DNA of 64,000 bases, taken from Actinomyces bowdenii (lineage in GTDB: Bacteria; Actinomycetota; Actinomycetes; Actinomycetales; Actinomycetaceae). The stretch lies in contig NZ_JAGFOU010000010.1 in NCBI RefSeq assembly GCF_017592395.1, forward strand, positions 1-64,000. The letters run 5' to 3'. A model generated the notes under the pieces. It worked only from the letters and a program-made list of their open reading frames with translations, was not told the origin of the DNA and ran no database searches. Made by a program: the position numbers and the translations under genes. Below, piece after piece: positions 1 through 8,458 of this stretch; position 1 is the first letter of the stretch; each line of letters starts with the position of its first letter.

Positions 1-324
1 GTCGGCGCCTTGGATCTGGTAGTCGTTGGTCACCGGTTCCCAGGGGCCCAGGCCGGCCTGGTCCTCCAGGGCCTGGTAGATAGCCAGGAGCAGGTCGATG
101 GTCTGGGCCCGGGCCTCCGTGATAGGAGTATCATCCATCACCCCATCGAACATGGGAGGGGAGTTGACCTCGTCATACCGTGAGATATCCCAGGCCAGGT
201 ACGCGATGAAGCAGGCCAGGATCGTCACCAGGATCAGCGCGGTTATCGCGATGCGCTTGAGCGCCCGCATCCACCACGGGTCGGGGCTATCCGGGCTATC
301 AGCCGATGAGTCCTGATCGTTCAC
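1..324 (-). CDS. Small single-pass membrane protein, copy 1 (partial, runs off left edge)
   Basis: The GTG start is at 324 and the frame stays open to the window edge (108 codons seen). The protein starts MNDQDSSADSPDSPDPWW, has one hydrophobic segment at about residues 22-44, then continues outside the membrane. From about residue 57 it is almost identical to the copy at 791-1585, while the membrane segment has diverged. The start lies 3 nt after the stop of the truncated hydrolase upstream, and the Shine-Dalgarno GAGAAGG sits inside that gene's end, so translation is probably coupled. I do not recognise the family. By position it could be an immunity or partner protein of the hydrolase, which is inference. 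Confidence 0.75.
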   Translation of the reverse strand, partial: MNDQDSSADSPDSPDPWWMRALKRIAITALILVTILACFIAYLAWDISRYDEVNSPPMFDGVMDDTPITEARAQTIDLLLAIYQALEDQAGLGPWEPVTNDYQIQGAD

Positions 325-327
325 GTG

Positions 328-801
328 TCAGCCCTTCTCGGGGATGGTGACCCCGTCGCCGATGAGGACGCTGGCCCGGTTGTACAGCGAGGTGCTTGGG
401 GTGCCGTCCTCCCCGAGCCTGGAGTACTGGGAGTGCCCCTCGGACCCGGGCAGCTCTCGGCCTCCATGTTCTTTATGGCCGTCGTAGCGGGGGTTGCTGT
501 GGGCGTCGGTCTCCATATGAGCGAAGTCAGGACTCGTCTGTGGTGGTCTTCCGTGTGGCCCGGGAAATGTCACCGGGTCTTCGTCAGCGGAGGCCTCTGC
601 CAAGTGGTCGGGTAGCAGGCCCATGTCTGAGGCGTCGGCGCTTCCCGGTCCGGGTGAGCCGTGCACCTCCAGCTCATCGACCACGTCGGTCTGTTGCAGG
701 GCCAGGCCGTTGACGACCGACCCGTAGGAGTGGCCCGAAGCATCCAGGTGGGGGTCACCGTGGTGGGTGGCCCTGACATGATCGCCACTGTTATCCAGCA
801 C
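328..801 (-). pseudogene. Orphan C-terminal fragment of the DUF1023-type hydrolase
   Basis: This is a second copy of the 3' end of the hydrolase gene at 1589-3301. It keeps residues from VLDNSGDH onward, has an in-frame deletion of about 105 codons between VLDNSGDH and ATHHGDP, and then matches to the stop codon, including the GHSYGS nucleophile motif. It lacks the N-terminal helical domain and part of the hydrolase core, so it should be inactive as an enzyme. It may still be translated: a GTG at 801 is preceded by GAGGAG at a good distance and overlaps the TAA of the upstream gene. Orphan C-terminal cassettes of this kind are known from polymorphic toxin loci; that parallel is inference. Confidence 0.7.
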
Positions 802-1585
802 CTTGCTCCTCCTCGGGGGTGGTGGTGTTCTGGAGTGAGGGGCGCTCGGGTCGTGTGCTGGGGGTGGGTGTGGGTGTGGTCCAGCCTGGTGGGGGTGAGG
901 GTGTGGGGTTGGTGGGCTCCTGGGGGCTCCAGGTCTCGTGGTCGCGGTGTCGTCTGCCGATGCCGCGTAGGTGGGTGGGGATGTTCTCGGTTCCGGTGGG
1001 CCAGTCCTGGTAGATGGTGCCGGGGTGGCAGCCGGTGGTGATGACGACGGTGGTGTATCCGGGGGCGGCGGCATCGAACCAGATCCTGGCTCCGTCGGAG
1101 GCGCGCACGAAGACGCTGATGTTCTCCTTCATGCTGGCAAAGCCGTGGGGCTCTGCTACCTGGCCGATGATGGTGTTGGCCTGCTCGAAGGTGATGTCTC
1201 CTGGTGCGGTGGCTAGGAGGTATTCCTCGTTGGCGCCTTCTCCGGTGGGGCTGCAGATCAGGTCGGCGCCTTGGATCTGGTAGTCGTTGGTCACCGGTTC
1301 CCAGGGGCCCAGGCCGGCTTGGTCCTCCAGGGCCTGGTAGATAGCCAGGAGCAGGTCGATGGTCTGGGCCCGGGCCTCCGTGATAGGAGTATCATCCATC
1401 ACCCCATCGAACACAGGACGAGAATTGACCTCGTTATAGTGTTCAATATCCTGGGCCAGACGCACCACAAAATGACTTAGGGCCACTGCCAGGATCAGGA
1501 AGACCATGATGACTCCCAAGACCACCCGCACCCACCGCGGGGCGGGGCTATCCGGGCTATGAGCCGATGAGTCCTGATCGTTCAC
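791..1585 (-). CDS. Small single-pass membrane protein, copy 2
   Basis: 264 residues from a GTG at 1585. There is a short polar N-terminus, one membrane segment at about 19-41, an extracytoplasmic domain of about 150 residues (with LICSPTGEG and VVITTGCHPG, two cysteines that could pair), and a Pro/Thr-rich tail. The gene starts 3 nt after the hydrolase stop, like copy 1. The tail runs into the truncated hydrolase copy, so the true C-terminus may have been altered by the duplication. The family is not recognised. The one-to-one pairing with the hydrolase suggests a cognate partner or immunity protein; a lipoprotein-like accessory role is the alternative. Confidence 0.75.
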   Translation of the reverse strand: MNDQDSSAHSPDSPAPRWVRVVLGVIMVFLILAVALSHFVVRLAQDIEHYNEVNSRPVFDGVMDDTPITEARAQTIDLLLAIYQALEDQAGLGPWEPVTNDYQIQGADLICSPTGEGANEEYLLATAPGDITFEQANTIIGQVAEPHGFASMKENISVFVRASDGARIWFDAAAPGYTTVVITTGCHPGTIYQDWPTGTENIPTHLRGIGRRHRDHETWSPQEPTNPTPSPPPGWTTPTPTPSTRPERPSLQNTTTPEEEQGAG

Positions 1586-1588
1586 GTG

Positions 1589-3301
1589 TCAGCCCTCCTC
1601 GGGGATGGTGACCCCGTCGCCGATGAGGACGCTGGCCCGGTTGTACAGCGAGGTGCTCGGCGTGCCGTCCTGCCCGAGCCTGGAGTACTGGGAGTGTCCC
1701 TTGGAGCCGGGCAACTCGGGCCCGCCGTTCTTGGGGTTGCCGTCGTAGCGGGGGTTGCTGTGGGTGTCGGTCTCCATATGAGCGAAGTCAGAACTCAGAT
1801 GTGGTGATGGTCCGTGCCATCCGGATCGAGCAATCCAATCCTCATCTGCTGTGGCTTCCGCCATGTGATCGGGCAGTAGGCCCATGTCCGAGGCGTCGGC
1901 GCTTCCCGGTCCGGGTGAGCCGTGCACCTCCAGCTCATCGACCACGTCGGTCTGTTGCAGGGCCAGGCCGTTGACGACTGACCCGTAGGAGTGGCCCGAG
2001 GAATCCAGGTGGGGGTCGCCGTGGTGGGTGGCCTGAAGCCCGTTGTAGAAGGAGGACAGGCTCGCAGCCCCCTCCCGGGCCTCGGCCTGGATCAAGACCG
2101 AGTTCCTGGAGAGGGACTCCGCTAGATTCGGGGCGTCATAGCCCAGCCAGGTCACCCCGGCCACGGACTCGTCATCCCGGCCCTGCGCAGCCAGTTGCCG
2201 ACGAGCCTCATCAAGGGTGTTGTCCGTGTCGGTGACCCCACTGCCCCACTCGCCGGTCTTGGTCAAGGCCGATCCCACTGTTGAGTTCATCCCCGGGGTG
2301 AAGACCATGACATGGTCCGAGGTATCGATATTCCCCGAGCCCACCGCGGCCCGGAAATGATCACCACTATTATCCAGCACCAGGAGCGTGTGACGGTAGG
2401 TCTCCTCGTCCCGGTCTGGGTTGTTGAACTGGTTGTAGAGTGAGGTGATAGCCGCCTGGCGATTCAAGAGCGTTTGATACCCCGAGGTGTTCTCCGTGAT
2501 GACATGGTGCATTGTTGGATGCCGGTACTGAGTTGTCTTGGGCTTGTAGTCTTGGACTTGTTGGTCGATCTGGGCTTTCATGATGGGCAGCCAGACCATG
2601 TTGGCGGCGTGGCGGTCCTGGGCGGGGATGCCGTCGAGGTTGCCGATCCAGGCCGGGTGGGTGTCGATGATGTGCTGGCGCTGCTGGGGGGTCATGGCCG
2701 TCCACCAGTCGTTGACGTCCTGGGCCGACCAGGACGCGGGGGGCTGGCGATCGCCGTGGTTGACCACTGAGGCGCTGGGCCCCTGGGCGATCGTGCTGAC
2801 CTGGGCGATGTTGTTGTAGACCCCCTCCAAGAAGACCTCCACATCCCCCGCCTGCTCCAAGACCACCTCGATGCGAAGCTCAAGCGCGGTTCTTGCAATC
2901 GTCCGTGCATTGACACCGAACTCATCGTAAGTCTCACGTTCAGGATCGCCAGGAGGAAGGGTGTCGGTGACCTCGCCGCTGTCGCTGATGGTGAAGTCAT
3001 CGTTGGTGGCGGTTGCCTGGATATCCAGCGCCTCGGCGGCCAGCGCATCAGCGCTGTTGCCGGCGTCCTGCAGATCCTTGCCGCCGCGATCCAGGGCCGT
3101 CCACAGGTCCATCGCGTCATCGGCCAGGATCCGCCGCGCCTTGGCCTCGGCCTCAGCGATCTCACCCTCCAGGCCCTCCACCTTCAGTCCGTCGAGTTCC
3201 CCATAGACATACTCATAGCTCTTGGAGGCCGCCACCAGCTCCTCACCCGCATCACGCAAAGCCGTCCCATCCCACGTAAGAACATCCTTGAACGACGGCA
3301 T
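1589..3301 (-). CDS. DUF1023-type alpha/beta hydrolase with N-terminal helical export-like domain
   Basis: 570 residues from the ATG at 3301, with AGGAGG 8 nt upstream. Residues 1 to about 110 are predicted helical and alanine-rich (starting MPSFKDVLTWDGTALRDAGE), resembling WXG100/LXG-type N-termini of type VII secretion substrates. The C-terminal half carries DUF1023 hallmarks: VTWLGYDAP and the nucleophile elbow GHSYGS near residue 437. The substrate is unknown; esterase or lipase activity is a family-level guess. There is no signal peptide, so export would need a type VII-like route. It is followed at 3 nt by the membrane protein gene, and its 3' end is duplicated at 328-801. Confidence 0.8.
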   Translation of the reverse strand: MPSFKDVLTWDGTALRDAGEELVAASKSYEYVYGELDGLKVEGLEGEIAEAEAKARRILADDAMDLWTALDRGGKDLQDAGNSADALAAEALDIQATATNDDFTISDSGEVTDTLPPGDPERETYDEFGVNARTIARTALELRIEVVLEQAGDVEVFLEGVYNNIAQVSTIAQGPSASVVNHGDRQPPASWSAQDVNDWWTAMTPQQRQHIIDTHPAWIGNLDGIPAQDRHAANMVWLPIMKAQIDQQVQDYKPKTTQYRHPTMHHVITENTSGYQTLLNRQAAITSLYNQFNNPDRDEETYRHTLLVLDNSGDHFRAAVGSGNIDTSDHVMVFTPGMNSTVGSALTKTGEWGSGVTDTDNTLDEARRQLAAQGRDDESVAGVTWLGYDAPNLAESLSRNSVLIQAEAREGAASLSSFYNGLQATHHGDPHLDSSGHSYGSVVNGLALQQTDVVDELEVHGSPGPGSADASDMGLLPDHMAEATADEDWIARSGWHGPSPHLSSDFAHMETDTHSNPRYDGNPKNGGPELPGSKGHSQYSRLGQDGTPSTSLYNRASVLIGDGVTIPEEG

Positions 3302-3816
3302 GACCGAGACCTCCTCATCTCACACACTGTATCAATCTTCCTGTTCGATACGGGCTGTACCCGCTACAGGCGAGCGCAGCACCCCACCCCGGGTGCGCTG
3401 AATCCTCAGTGGCGCTCCCAGCCGTGACACGCCCGTGATTCTACCGGTCGTCGCCGATCGTGCCGGCCGTTCCCGACGGCCGGACGAAGCCCCTTCCGGT
3501 CTGCGGCCGTCCCCTCACCGCCACCCCGTCCCGGTGCCGGCCAAGGGGACAGTAGGGCCCATGTAGGGCCCGCAGCCGGGCGGCGCGGGGTGGTAGCGTA
3601 GGGCGGGCGCGCCGGGCGGCGACCACCACGACCGCCGAGCACGGCGCCCCTCGTCCTGTCCGTCCTCCTCCCAGAGCCCCGGCCCTCGCCCTGTGCTCAC
3701 CCGCCCAGGCCTGTGCCGGTCGCTCGCCCCGGAGCCCCACGGGTCCCGGCCCGGTGCGGCCGCCGACCGGCGGTGGGCGGCGAGCGGATAGGGCCCACTC
3801 AATCGAAGGATGTGTC
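3302..3816. other. Non-coding gap between divergent hydrolase and exporter genes
   Basis: About 515 nt without a convincing gene. Frames here are shadows with odd composition. It should hold the promoters of the hydrolase (minus) and the polysaccharide exporter operon (plus). A possible minus-strand -10 is TACAGT about 30 nt before the hydrolase ATG. I see no clear -35 and no repeat. Confidence 0.5.
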
Positions 3817-4647
3817 TTGTCGATCATCACTGATCTGCGGGAGTCCCGTGAGCTCCTCTACAACCTCACCATGCGCGAGGTCAAGGGCAAGTACAAGCGC
3901 ACGGCGCTGGGCCAGCTGTGGTCCTTGGCCAACCCCATCGCCCTGATGATCGTCTACTCCTTCGTCTTCCGCTTCATCATCAGGGTCCAGCCCGATGCGG
4001 GCGACCCCTCGGGCCTGGACGTCTTCGCCCTGTGGCTCATGTGCGGCCTGCTGCCCTGGTCCTTCTTCTCCAACGTCGTCAACGGCGGCATGGGGACCCT
4101 CGTGGGCAACGAGAACCTCATCAAGAAGGTCTACTTCCCCCGCTCCGCCCTGCTGGTGTCCAACTCCCTGTCCTGGCTCTACTCCTGGAGCATCGAGATG
4201 CTCGTGCTCGTCCTGGTGGTGGTGCTGCTGGGCGGGGCGCCCTACCTCTACATCCTGCCGGCGATGGCCCTCATGGTCCTGCTCACCCTCTTCGCCACCG
4301 GGGTGGCCATGATGCTGTCCATCGCCAACGTCTACTTCCGCGACACCCAGTACCTCGTGGGCATCCTCTTCCAGATCTGGTTCTACGCCAACCCGATCGT
4401 CTACCCCGCCTCCATGGTGCGCAAGGTCTCGGACTCCCTGGGCGCCCTCCACGGCATCACCGTCTTCCGCCTCTACGAGCTCAACCCCTTCTACCACTTC
4501 ATCGAGGCCTTCCGGAACCTGCTCTACGACAACCGGCTCCCCGATGCCAGCACGAGCCTCATCGTGCTGGCCCTGTCCCTGGGGGCCTTCCTCATCGGCT
4601 GGCGGGTCTTCGACCGCCACCAGTCGCGACTCGCGGAGGTGCTGTGA
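3817..4647 (+). CDS. wzm: ABC-2 type polysaccharide exporter, permease (Wzm/TagG family)
   Basis: 276 residues with about six membrane segments. The early LYNLTMREVKGKYKR and LGQLWSLANPI are typical of ABC2 permeases that export undecaprenyl-linked glycans. I choose the TTG at 3817 because GAAGGA lies 6 nt before it; an ATG at 3754 is in frame but would add 21 atypical residues. The stop overlaps the ATG of the ATPase gene by one base, so the two subunits are translationally coupled. It heads a run of glycosyltransferase genes, so the cargo is probably the glycan built by them. Confidence 0.9.
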   Translation: MSIITDLRESRELLYNLTMREVKGKYKRTALGQLWSLANPIALMIVYSFVFRFIIRVQPDAGDPSGLDVFALWLMCGLLPWSFFSNVVNGGMGTLVGNENLIKKVYFPRSALLVSNSLSWLYSWSIEMLVLVLVVVLLGGAPYLYILPAMALMVLLTLFATGVAMMLSIANVYFRDTQYLVGILFQIWFYANPIVYPASMVRKVSDSLGALHGITVFRLYELNPFYHFIEAFRNLLYDNRLPDASTSLIVLALSLGAFLIGWRVFDRHQSRLAEVL

Positions 4648-5867
4648 TGACCCAGCCGGCGATCACCATCGAGGGCGTGGCCAAGACCTTCCGCATCAAC
4701 AAGGAGCGCAACAACACCCTGAAGTCCGCGCTCCTGCGGCGCGGGCGCTCGGGCCACACCGAGTTCCAGGCCCTCAAGGGCATCGACCTGGACATCCCCC
4801 AGGGCTCGACCTTCGCCCTCGTGGGCGACAACGGCTCGGGCAAGTCCACCCTGCTCAAGTGCCTGGCCCGCATCCTGGTTCCCGACGCCGGGACCATCAC
4901 CCGCCACGGCCGCATCGCCGCCATGCTGGAGGTCGGCTCCGGCTTCCACCCCGAGCTCTCCGGGCGCGACAACGTCTACCTCAACGGCTCCATCCTGGGC
5001 ATGTCCCGCCGCGAGGTCGACGCCAAGTTCGACCAGATCGTCGACTTCTCCGGCGTGGAGGACTTCATCGACCAGCCCGTGAAGAACTACTCCTCGGGCA
5101 TGTACGTGCGCCTGGGCTTCTCCGTGGCCATCCACACCGAGCCCGAGATCATGCTCGTCGACGAGATCCTCGCCGTGGGCGACGCCTCCTTCCAGGACAA
5201 GTGCGCCCAGAAGTTCGCCGAGTTCCGCCGCGACGGGCGCACCGTCGTCGTCGTCTCCCACTCCCTGCCCCAGCTGCGCGAGATGGCCGACCACGCCGCC
5301 TACCTCGACCACGGCGAGCTGCGCGCCCACGGCGCCGCCGAGGTCGTCCTGGAGCAGTACGCCGACGCCGCGCGCACCAACATCCGCACAGATGAGAACG
5401 GGCGGGTGCGCTGGGGCACCGGCGAGGCCCTGGTGGAGCGGGTGGAGATCCTCGGCCCCCACGGGCCGGTGGGCGAGGAGGGCCTGCGCAGCGGCGAGCG
5501 CACCACCCTGCGGATCCACTACAGCGCCCGCTCGCCGATCCCCGACCCCAACCTCGGCATCACCCTGGACACCGCCGAGGGAGAGAACCTCTGGGCCTGC
5601 TTCTCCCGGGACCAGGGGGCGCGCCTGGAGGCCCTGGAGGGCCGCGGGCACGTCGACATCACCATTCCGGCCCTGCCCCTCCAGCGAGGCCTCTACCGGG
5701 TCCACGCCGGGATCGTGGGCACCGGGGCCGACGACGTCGTGGACTTCGTGCGCGACATCGCCTGGCTCCACGTGGGCCACGGCACCGGCCTGGACTCCGG
5801 GGGGCCGGTGGCCATGTCCGGGCAGTGGCAGGCGCAGGAGCCGGTACAGGAGGGCACCCAGTCATGA
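4647..5867 (+). CDS. wzt: ABC polysaccharide exporter, ATPase with C-terminal cargo domain (Wzt family)
   Basis: 406 residues. Walker A GDNGSGKST is at about 61-69, signature YSSGMYVRLGF at about 149, Walker B IMLVDEILAVGD at about 168, and the H-loop is VVVVSHSLPQ. After the nucleotide-binding domain (about 1-245) comes a beta-rich domain of about 150 residues, as in Wzt proteins that recognise the modified end of the finished glycan before export. That recognition role is known for the family and inferred here. The start codon overlaps the permease stop, and the end overlaps the next ATG (ATGA). Confidence 0.9.
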   Translation: MTQPAITIEGVAKTFRINKERNNTLKSALLRRGRSGHTEFQALKGIDLDIPQGSTFALVGDNGSGKSTLLKCLARILVPDAGTITRHGRIAAMLEVGSGFHPELSGRDNVYLNGSILGMSRREVDAKFDQIVDFSGVEDFIDQPVKNYSSGMYVRLGFSVAIHTEPEIMLVDEILAVGDASFQDKCAQKFAEFRRDGRTVVVVSHSLPQLREMADHAAYLDHGELRAHGAAEVVLEQYADAARTNIRTDENGRVRWGTGEALVERVEILGPHGPVGEEGLRSGERTTLRIHYSARSPIPDPNLGITLDTAEGENLWACFSRDQGARLEALEGRGHVDITIPALPLQRGLYRVHAGIVGTGADDVVDFVRDIAWLHVGHGTGLDSGGPVAMSGQWQAQEPVQEGTQS

Positions 5868-7348
5868 CCGAGCAGACAGAGCAGACCGGGCAGGCCGGGC
5901 AGGTCGGGCACGGCGGCGCCGCGGCCGGCCCCGGGGCGGCGGCCGCGATGCCGCAGGACCCCGCCCAGGACCCCGGCAGGGCCCCCACCGGGCCCCAGCG
6001 CATCCTCGTGGTCACCCTGGACACCCTGGGGGAGAGGATGGCGGGCCCGGCCATCCGCGCCTGGGAGATCTCCGCCCGCCTGGCCGCCGAGGGCCACCGC
6101 GTGCGCCTGGTGACCTTCGCCGACTGCCAGCGCCGCTCCGACAGCTTCCTGGTGGCGCGCACCAGCGTGGAGACCTTCCGCCGCGAGGTGGCCAGTGCCG
6201 ACGTCGTCATCATCCAGGGCTACATCGCCGCCACCTTCCCCTGGCTGCGGGAGGCGGAGCAGAGGATCGTCATCGACCTCTACGACCCCTTCCACCTGGA
6301 GTCCCTGGAGGTGGAGAAGTACCAGCCGCTGGAGGACCGCGACGCGGCCCTGGCCCGGGCCCTGGCCGAGCTGGGCGCCCAGGTCTCCCGCGGCGACTTC
6401 TTCATCTGCGCCTCGGACAAGCAGCGCGACCTGTGGCTGGGCCACCTGGCCGCCGCCGGGCGCATCAACCCCGTCACCTACGACGCCGACCCCTCCCTGC
6501 GCAGCCTCATCGACGTGGTGCCCTTCGGCACCTCCGATGAGGCCCCGGCCCAGACCCGCCACCCCATCAAGGGCACCATCCCGGGCATCGGCCCGGACGA
6601 CCCGGTGGTCATCTGGGGCGGCGGGGTCTACAACTGGTTCGACCCCCTCAGCGTGGTGCGCGCCATCGACATGGTGCGGGCCGAGGTGCCCAACGTGCGC
6701 CTGTTCTTCCTGGGCATGAAGCACCCCAACCCCGACGTGCCCGAGATGGACATGGCCCTGCGCACCCGCCAGGAGGCCGACCGCCTGGGCCTGACCGGGA
6801 CCACCGTCTTCTTCCACGAGGACTGGGTGGTCTATGAGGACCGCATCAACTACCTCATGGACGCCGACATCGGCATCTCCACCCACTTCGACCACATCGA
6901 GACGGCCTTCTCCTTCCGCACCCGCATCCTGGACTACCTGTGGGCGGGGCTGCCCATCGTGTGCTCGGCCGGGGACTCCTTCGGCGCCCTGGTCGAGCAG
7001 CGCGAGCTGGGCGCCACCGTCCCGGTGGGCGACACCGAGGCCCTGGCCAGTGCCATCACCCGGATCCTCACCGATGAGGCCCACGCCGAGCAGATCCGGG
7101 GCCGGGTCGCCCAGGCCGCCGAGGAGTTCCGCTGGCGCCGGAGCCTGGAGCCGCTGACCTCCTACTGCGCCCACCCCCGGCGCGCCGCCGACCATGATCG
7201 CCTCGCCGAGGCGGCGGGGGCGGCCGGCCTCTCCCTGGCAGCCGCCGCCCGCCGGGACCTGCGGGCCGCCGTGCGCGTCCTGCGCACCCGGGGCGTCAAG
7301 GGCGTGGCCGACAAGATCTCCTGGCGCCTGGCCAGGTACCGCCGATGA
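5864..7348 (+). CDS. Glycosyltransferase family 4
   Basis: 494 residues starting at the ATG overlapping the Wzt stop. The first 45 residues are a Gln/Gly/Ala-rich lead. A GT-B fold follows, with a Rossmann start RILVVTLDTLGERMAGPAIR and a C-terminal sugar-nucleotide half containing WGGGVYNWFDPLSVVRAI and TAFSFRTRILDYLWAGLPIV, the usual place of the GT4 E-x7-E region. It is a cytoplasmic enzyme building the polymer exported by the adjacent ABC system. Donor and acceptor cannot be read from sequence. Confidence 0.88.
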   Translation: MTEQTEQTGQAGQVGHGGAAAGPGAAAAMPQDPAQDPGRAPTGPQRILVVTLDTLGERMAGPAIRAWEISARLAAEGHRVRLVTFADCQRRSDSFLVARTSVETFRREVASADVVIIQGYIAATFPWLREAEQRIVIDLYDPFHLESLEVEKYQPLEDRDAALARALAELGAQVSRGDFFICASDKQRDLWLGHLAAAGRINPVTYDADPSLRSLIDVVPFGTSDEAPAQTRHPIKGTIPGIGPDDPVVIWGGGVYNWFDPLSVVRAIDMVRAEVPNVRLFFLGMKHPNPDVPEMDMALRTRQEADRLGLTGTTVFFHEDWVVYEDRINYLMDADIGISTHFDHIETAFSFRTRILDYLWAGLPIVCSAGDSFGALVEQRELGATVPVGDTEALASAITRILTDEAHAEQIRGRVAQAAEEFRWRRSLEPLTSYCAHPRRAADHDRLAEAAGAAGLSLAAAARRDLRAAVRVLRTRGVKGVADKISWRLARYRR

Positions 7349-8346
7349 CCGCCCGGCCCCAGGCCGGCCCGGGCAATGCGGTGGCCGCCGTCGTGGTCAC
7401 CTACCACCCCGATGGCGCCGCCCCCGCCCTCATCGAGGAGCTGTCCCGCCAGTGCCAGTGGGTCATCGTGGTGGACAACGGCTCCACCGGCGCCGAGCTG
7501 GAGCCCATCCGCCGGGCCTGCGGGCGCACCGGCGCCCAGCTCGTGGCCAACGGCGAGAACCTGGGCATCGCCGCCGCCCAGAACACCGGGATCGCGCGGG
7601 CGCGCGACCTGGGCGCGCGCTGGGTCCTGCTCTCCGACGACGACTCCGCGCCCCGCCCCGGGATGGTCGCTTCCCTCCTGGAGGCCTTCGCCGCCAGCCA
7701 GGCCCCCGCCCCCACGGGGGCGGCCCCCGGCTCCTCCAGTGCTCCGCCGGGGCCCCGCCCGGGCGCCGAGCCTCCAGGTCCCACCGCCGCCGTGGGGCCC
7801 CTGGTGGGGGAGGAGCGCGAGGGCCGCGACCAGCTCGTCTACGTCCCGCGCCGGTGGGGGCCGCGCCGCGCCACCCCCCAGGAGCTGGACCAGCCCCTGC
7901 TGAGCGTGGCCTTCCTGGTGGCCTCGGGCTGCCTCATCTCCATGGATGCCCTCGAGCGGGTGGGGGGCATGAACGAGGACCTCTTCATCGACCACGTGGA
8001 CCTGGAGTGGGGGCTGCGGGCCCGTCGCGAGGGCTACGAGCTCTACGTGGACACGCGCACCCCCATGGCCCACTCCCTGGGCGACTCCGTGGTGCGCCTG
8101 CCCGGGCGCGCCCAGCCCATCCACGTCCACGGGCCGGTGCGCAACTACTACCTGGCCCGCAACACCATCGCGCTCATCGCCTCCGGGCTGCTGCCACTGG
8201 CCTGGCGGGTGGGCTACCTGGTGTGGATGGCCAAGTACAGCGCCTTCAACGCCCTGCTGGCCCCCCCGCGCCGCCAGCGCGCCCGCGCCCTGGCCCAGGG
8301 CATCGCCCACGGCCTGCGCGGCCGTCTGGGACCCCGGCCCTCTTAA
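7345..8346 (+). CDS. Glycosyltransferase family 2 (rhamnosyltransferase-like)
   Basis: 333 residues; the start overlaps the previous stop (ATGA). GT-A features are AAVVVTYHPDG at the N-terminus, VVDNGSTG, NLGIAAAQNTGI and the metal-binding LLSDDDSAPRPG. The pattern resembles RfbF/WbbL-type rhamnosyltransferases, and rmlCD lies downstream, so dTDP-rhamnose is a reasonable donor (inference). The C-terminus has a weak hydrophobic segment, VGYLVWMAKYSAFNALL, that may sit on the membrane. It is the last gene of the wzm-wzt-GT4-GT2 operon; a large hairpin follows the stop. Confidence 0.88.
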   Translation: MTARPQAGPGNAVAAVVVTYHPDGAAPALIEELSRQCQWVIVVDNGSTGAELEPIRRACGRTGAQLVANGENLGIAAAQNTGIARARDLGARWVLLSDDDSAPRPGMVASLLEAFAASQAPAPTGAAPGSSSAPPGPRPGAEPPGPTAAVGPLVGEEREGRDQLVYVPRRWGPRRATPQELDQPLLSVAFLVASGCLISMDALERVGGMNEDLFIDHVDLEWGLRARREGYELYVDTRTPMAHSLGDSVVRLPGRAQPIHVHGPVRNYYLARNTIALIASGLLPLAWRVGYLVWMAKYSAFNALLAPPRRQRARALAQGIAHGLRGRLGPRPS

Positions 8347-8356
8347 GGGCGCCCGG

Positions 8357-8421
8357 AATGCGAGTTCGGGGTGCAGAATGCGACTGCAGGGCCATCGCAT
8401 TCTGCACCCCGAACTCGCATT
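8357..8421. terminator. Perfect 27-bp inverted repeat between convergent genes
   Basis: Arms 8357-8383 and 8395-8421 are exact reverse complements (27 of 27) around an 11-nt loop that contains CTGCAG. Each arm itself contains AATGCGA twice. It sits just after the stop of the plus-strand GT2 and before the end of the minus-strand double GT4. There is no T-tract, so it could be a bidirectional terminator or a dispersed palindromic repeat. Confidence 0.75.
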
Positions 8422-8458
8422 GTGGAGGAGCGGGCCCTCATATCGCCGCGGGCCGCCG

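Noticed and set aside
328-1074. A 248-codon minus-strand frame across the hydrolase fragment
   Set aside because: Only the part from about 801 down matches the hydrolase; the upstream part is a shadow of the membrane protein gene in another frame.
3799-4620. Long minus-strand frame rich in Glu/Gln/His opposite the ABC permease
   Set aside because: It is the antisense of a clear ABC-2 permease; such frames arise from GC-rich third positions throughout this window.
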